From the NCBI GenBank assembly GCA_913009765.1, contig CAJVYT010000057.1, forward strand, positions 1 through 14,578: a DNA stretch of 14,578 nucleotides. The letters are read 5' to 3'. Below the pieces are notes generated by a model. That model saw only the letters and a list, made by a program, of their open reading frames with translations, was not told where the DNA came from and made no database searches. The position numbers and the translations under genes are program-made. Positions 14,465-14,578 of this stretch are shown piece after piece. Every line of letters begins with the position of its first letter. Position 1 is the first letter of the stretch. This DNA comes from an uncultured candidate division Zixibacteria bacterium (lineage in GTDB: Bacteria > Zixibacteria > MSB-5A5 > GN15 > FEB-12).

Positions 14465-14578
14465 AAAAAAAAAAGAAAAAGAGAAAGAGACAGAGAAAAA
14501 AAAAGAAAAGAAAAAAAAAGAGAGAAGAGTAGGAGTAAGAACTAGTCAATAATCGCGAAGCAGATTAACATGAGAACA
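14465..14578. other. A/G-rich read-through noise after adapter (artefact)
   Basis: The adapter is followed by a run of ten A, then A-rich sequence with scattered G, and finally about 45 mixed bases. This is the usual signal when an Illumina read continues beyond the end of its adapter. It should not be annotated as a real low-complexity tract or gene end. Confidence 0.9.

Noticed and set aside
1..14578. Short terminal inverted repeats at the two ends, as in a linear element or transposon
   Set aside because: Both ends are the same Illumina adapter in opposite orientation, with read-through noise after the right copy.
14465..14578. Natural poly-A or purine-rich tract
   Set aside because: It directly follows a complete adapter, so it is read-through noise.

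Overview
This 14.6 kb window is a fragment of an AT-rich bacterial chromosome (roughly 35-40% GC by eye). No plasmid, phage or transposon genes are visible. The gene content points to a Gram-negative member of the FCB (Fibrobacteres-Chlorobi-Bacteroidetes) superphylum or a related candidate phylum. The evidence is two PorV/PorQ-type outer-membrane barrel genes, a large exported Asp-box protein ending in a FlgD-like Ig domain, a multiheme cytochrome, and intergenic gaps full of REP-like palindromes. The exact phylum cannot be fixed from the sequence.

Both ends of the record are Illumina library adapter rather than genome. Bases 1-14 match the end of the TruSeq read-1 adapter at 13 of 14 positions. 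Bases 14407-14464 are the exact reverse complement of the TruSeq universal adapter. Bases 14465-14578 are the A/G-rich noise seen when a read runs past its adapter. Genomic sequence is therefore about 15-14406, and both edge genes are cut by this artefact.

Layout: (1) 15-892, minus: the N-terminal part of a probable lipoprotein multiheme c-type cytochrome, behind a good sigma-70-like promoter. (2) 1193-3701, plus: an overlapping pair, an SPFH-domain protein with three C-terminal zinc ribbons and a zinc-ribbon protein carrying four Pro-aromatic motifs. This pair is the least understood system here. (3) 4071-8610, plus: an envelope cassette of an exported Asp-box/FlgD-Ig protein and two adjacent PorV/PorQ-like barrels. 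A decarboxylating dehydrogenase of the isocitrate/isopropylmalate family follows (8637-9755) and ends at a strong terminator. (4) 13718-9804, minus: housekeeping genes smpB, an exported N-acetylmuramoyl-L-alanine amidase, murI and, after a repeat-filled 508-bp gap, rdgB, which converges on the dehydrogenase. (5) 13878-14406, plus: a stand-alone receiver protein and the start of a second receiver gene, cut by adapter.

The murI product makes D-glutamate for peptidoglycan and the amidase cleaves that peptidoglycan in the periplasm, so these two tightly spaced genes share a cell-wall theme. The PorV-like/FlgD-Ig cassette suggests surface display or secretion. No CRISPR array, tRNA, rRNA, integrase or transposase was found.
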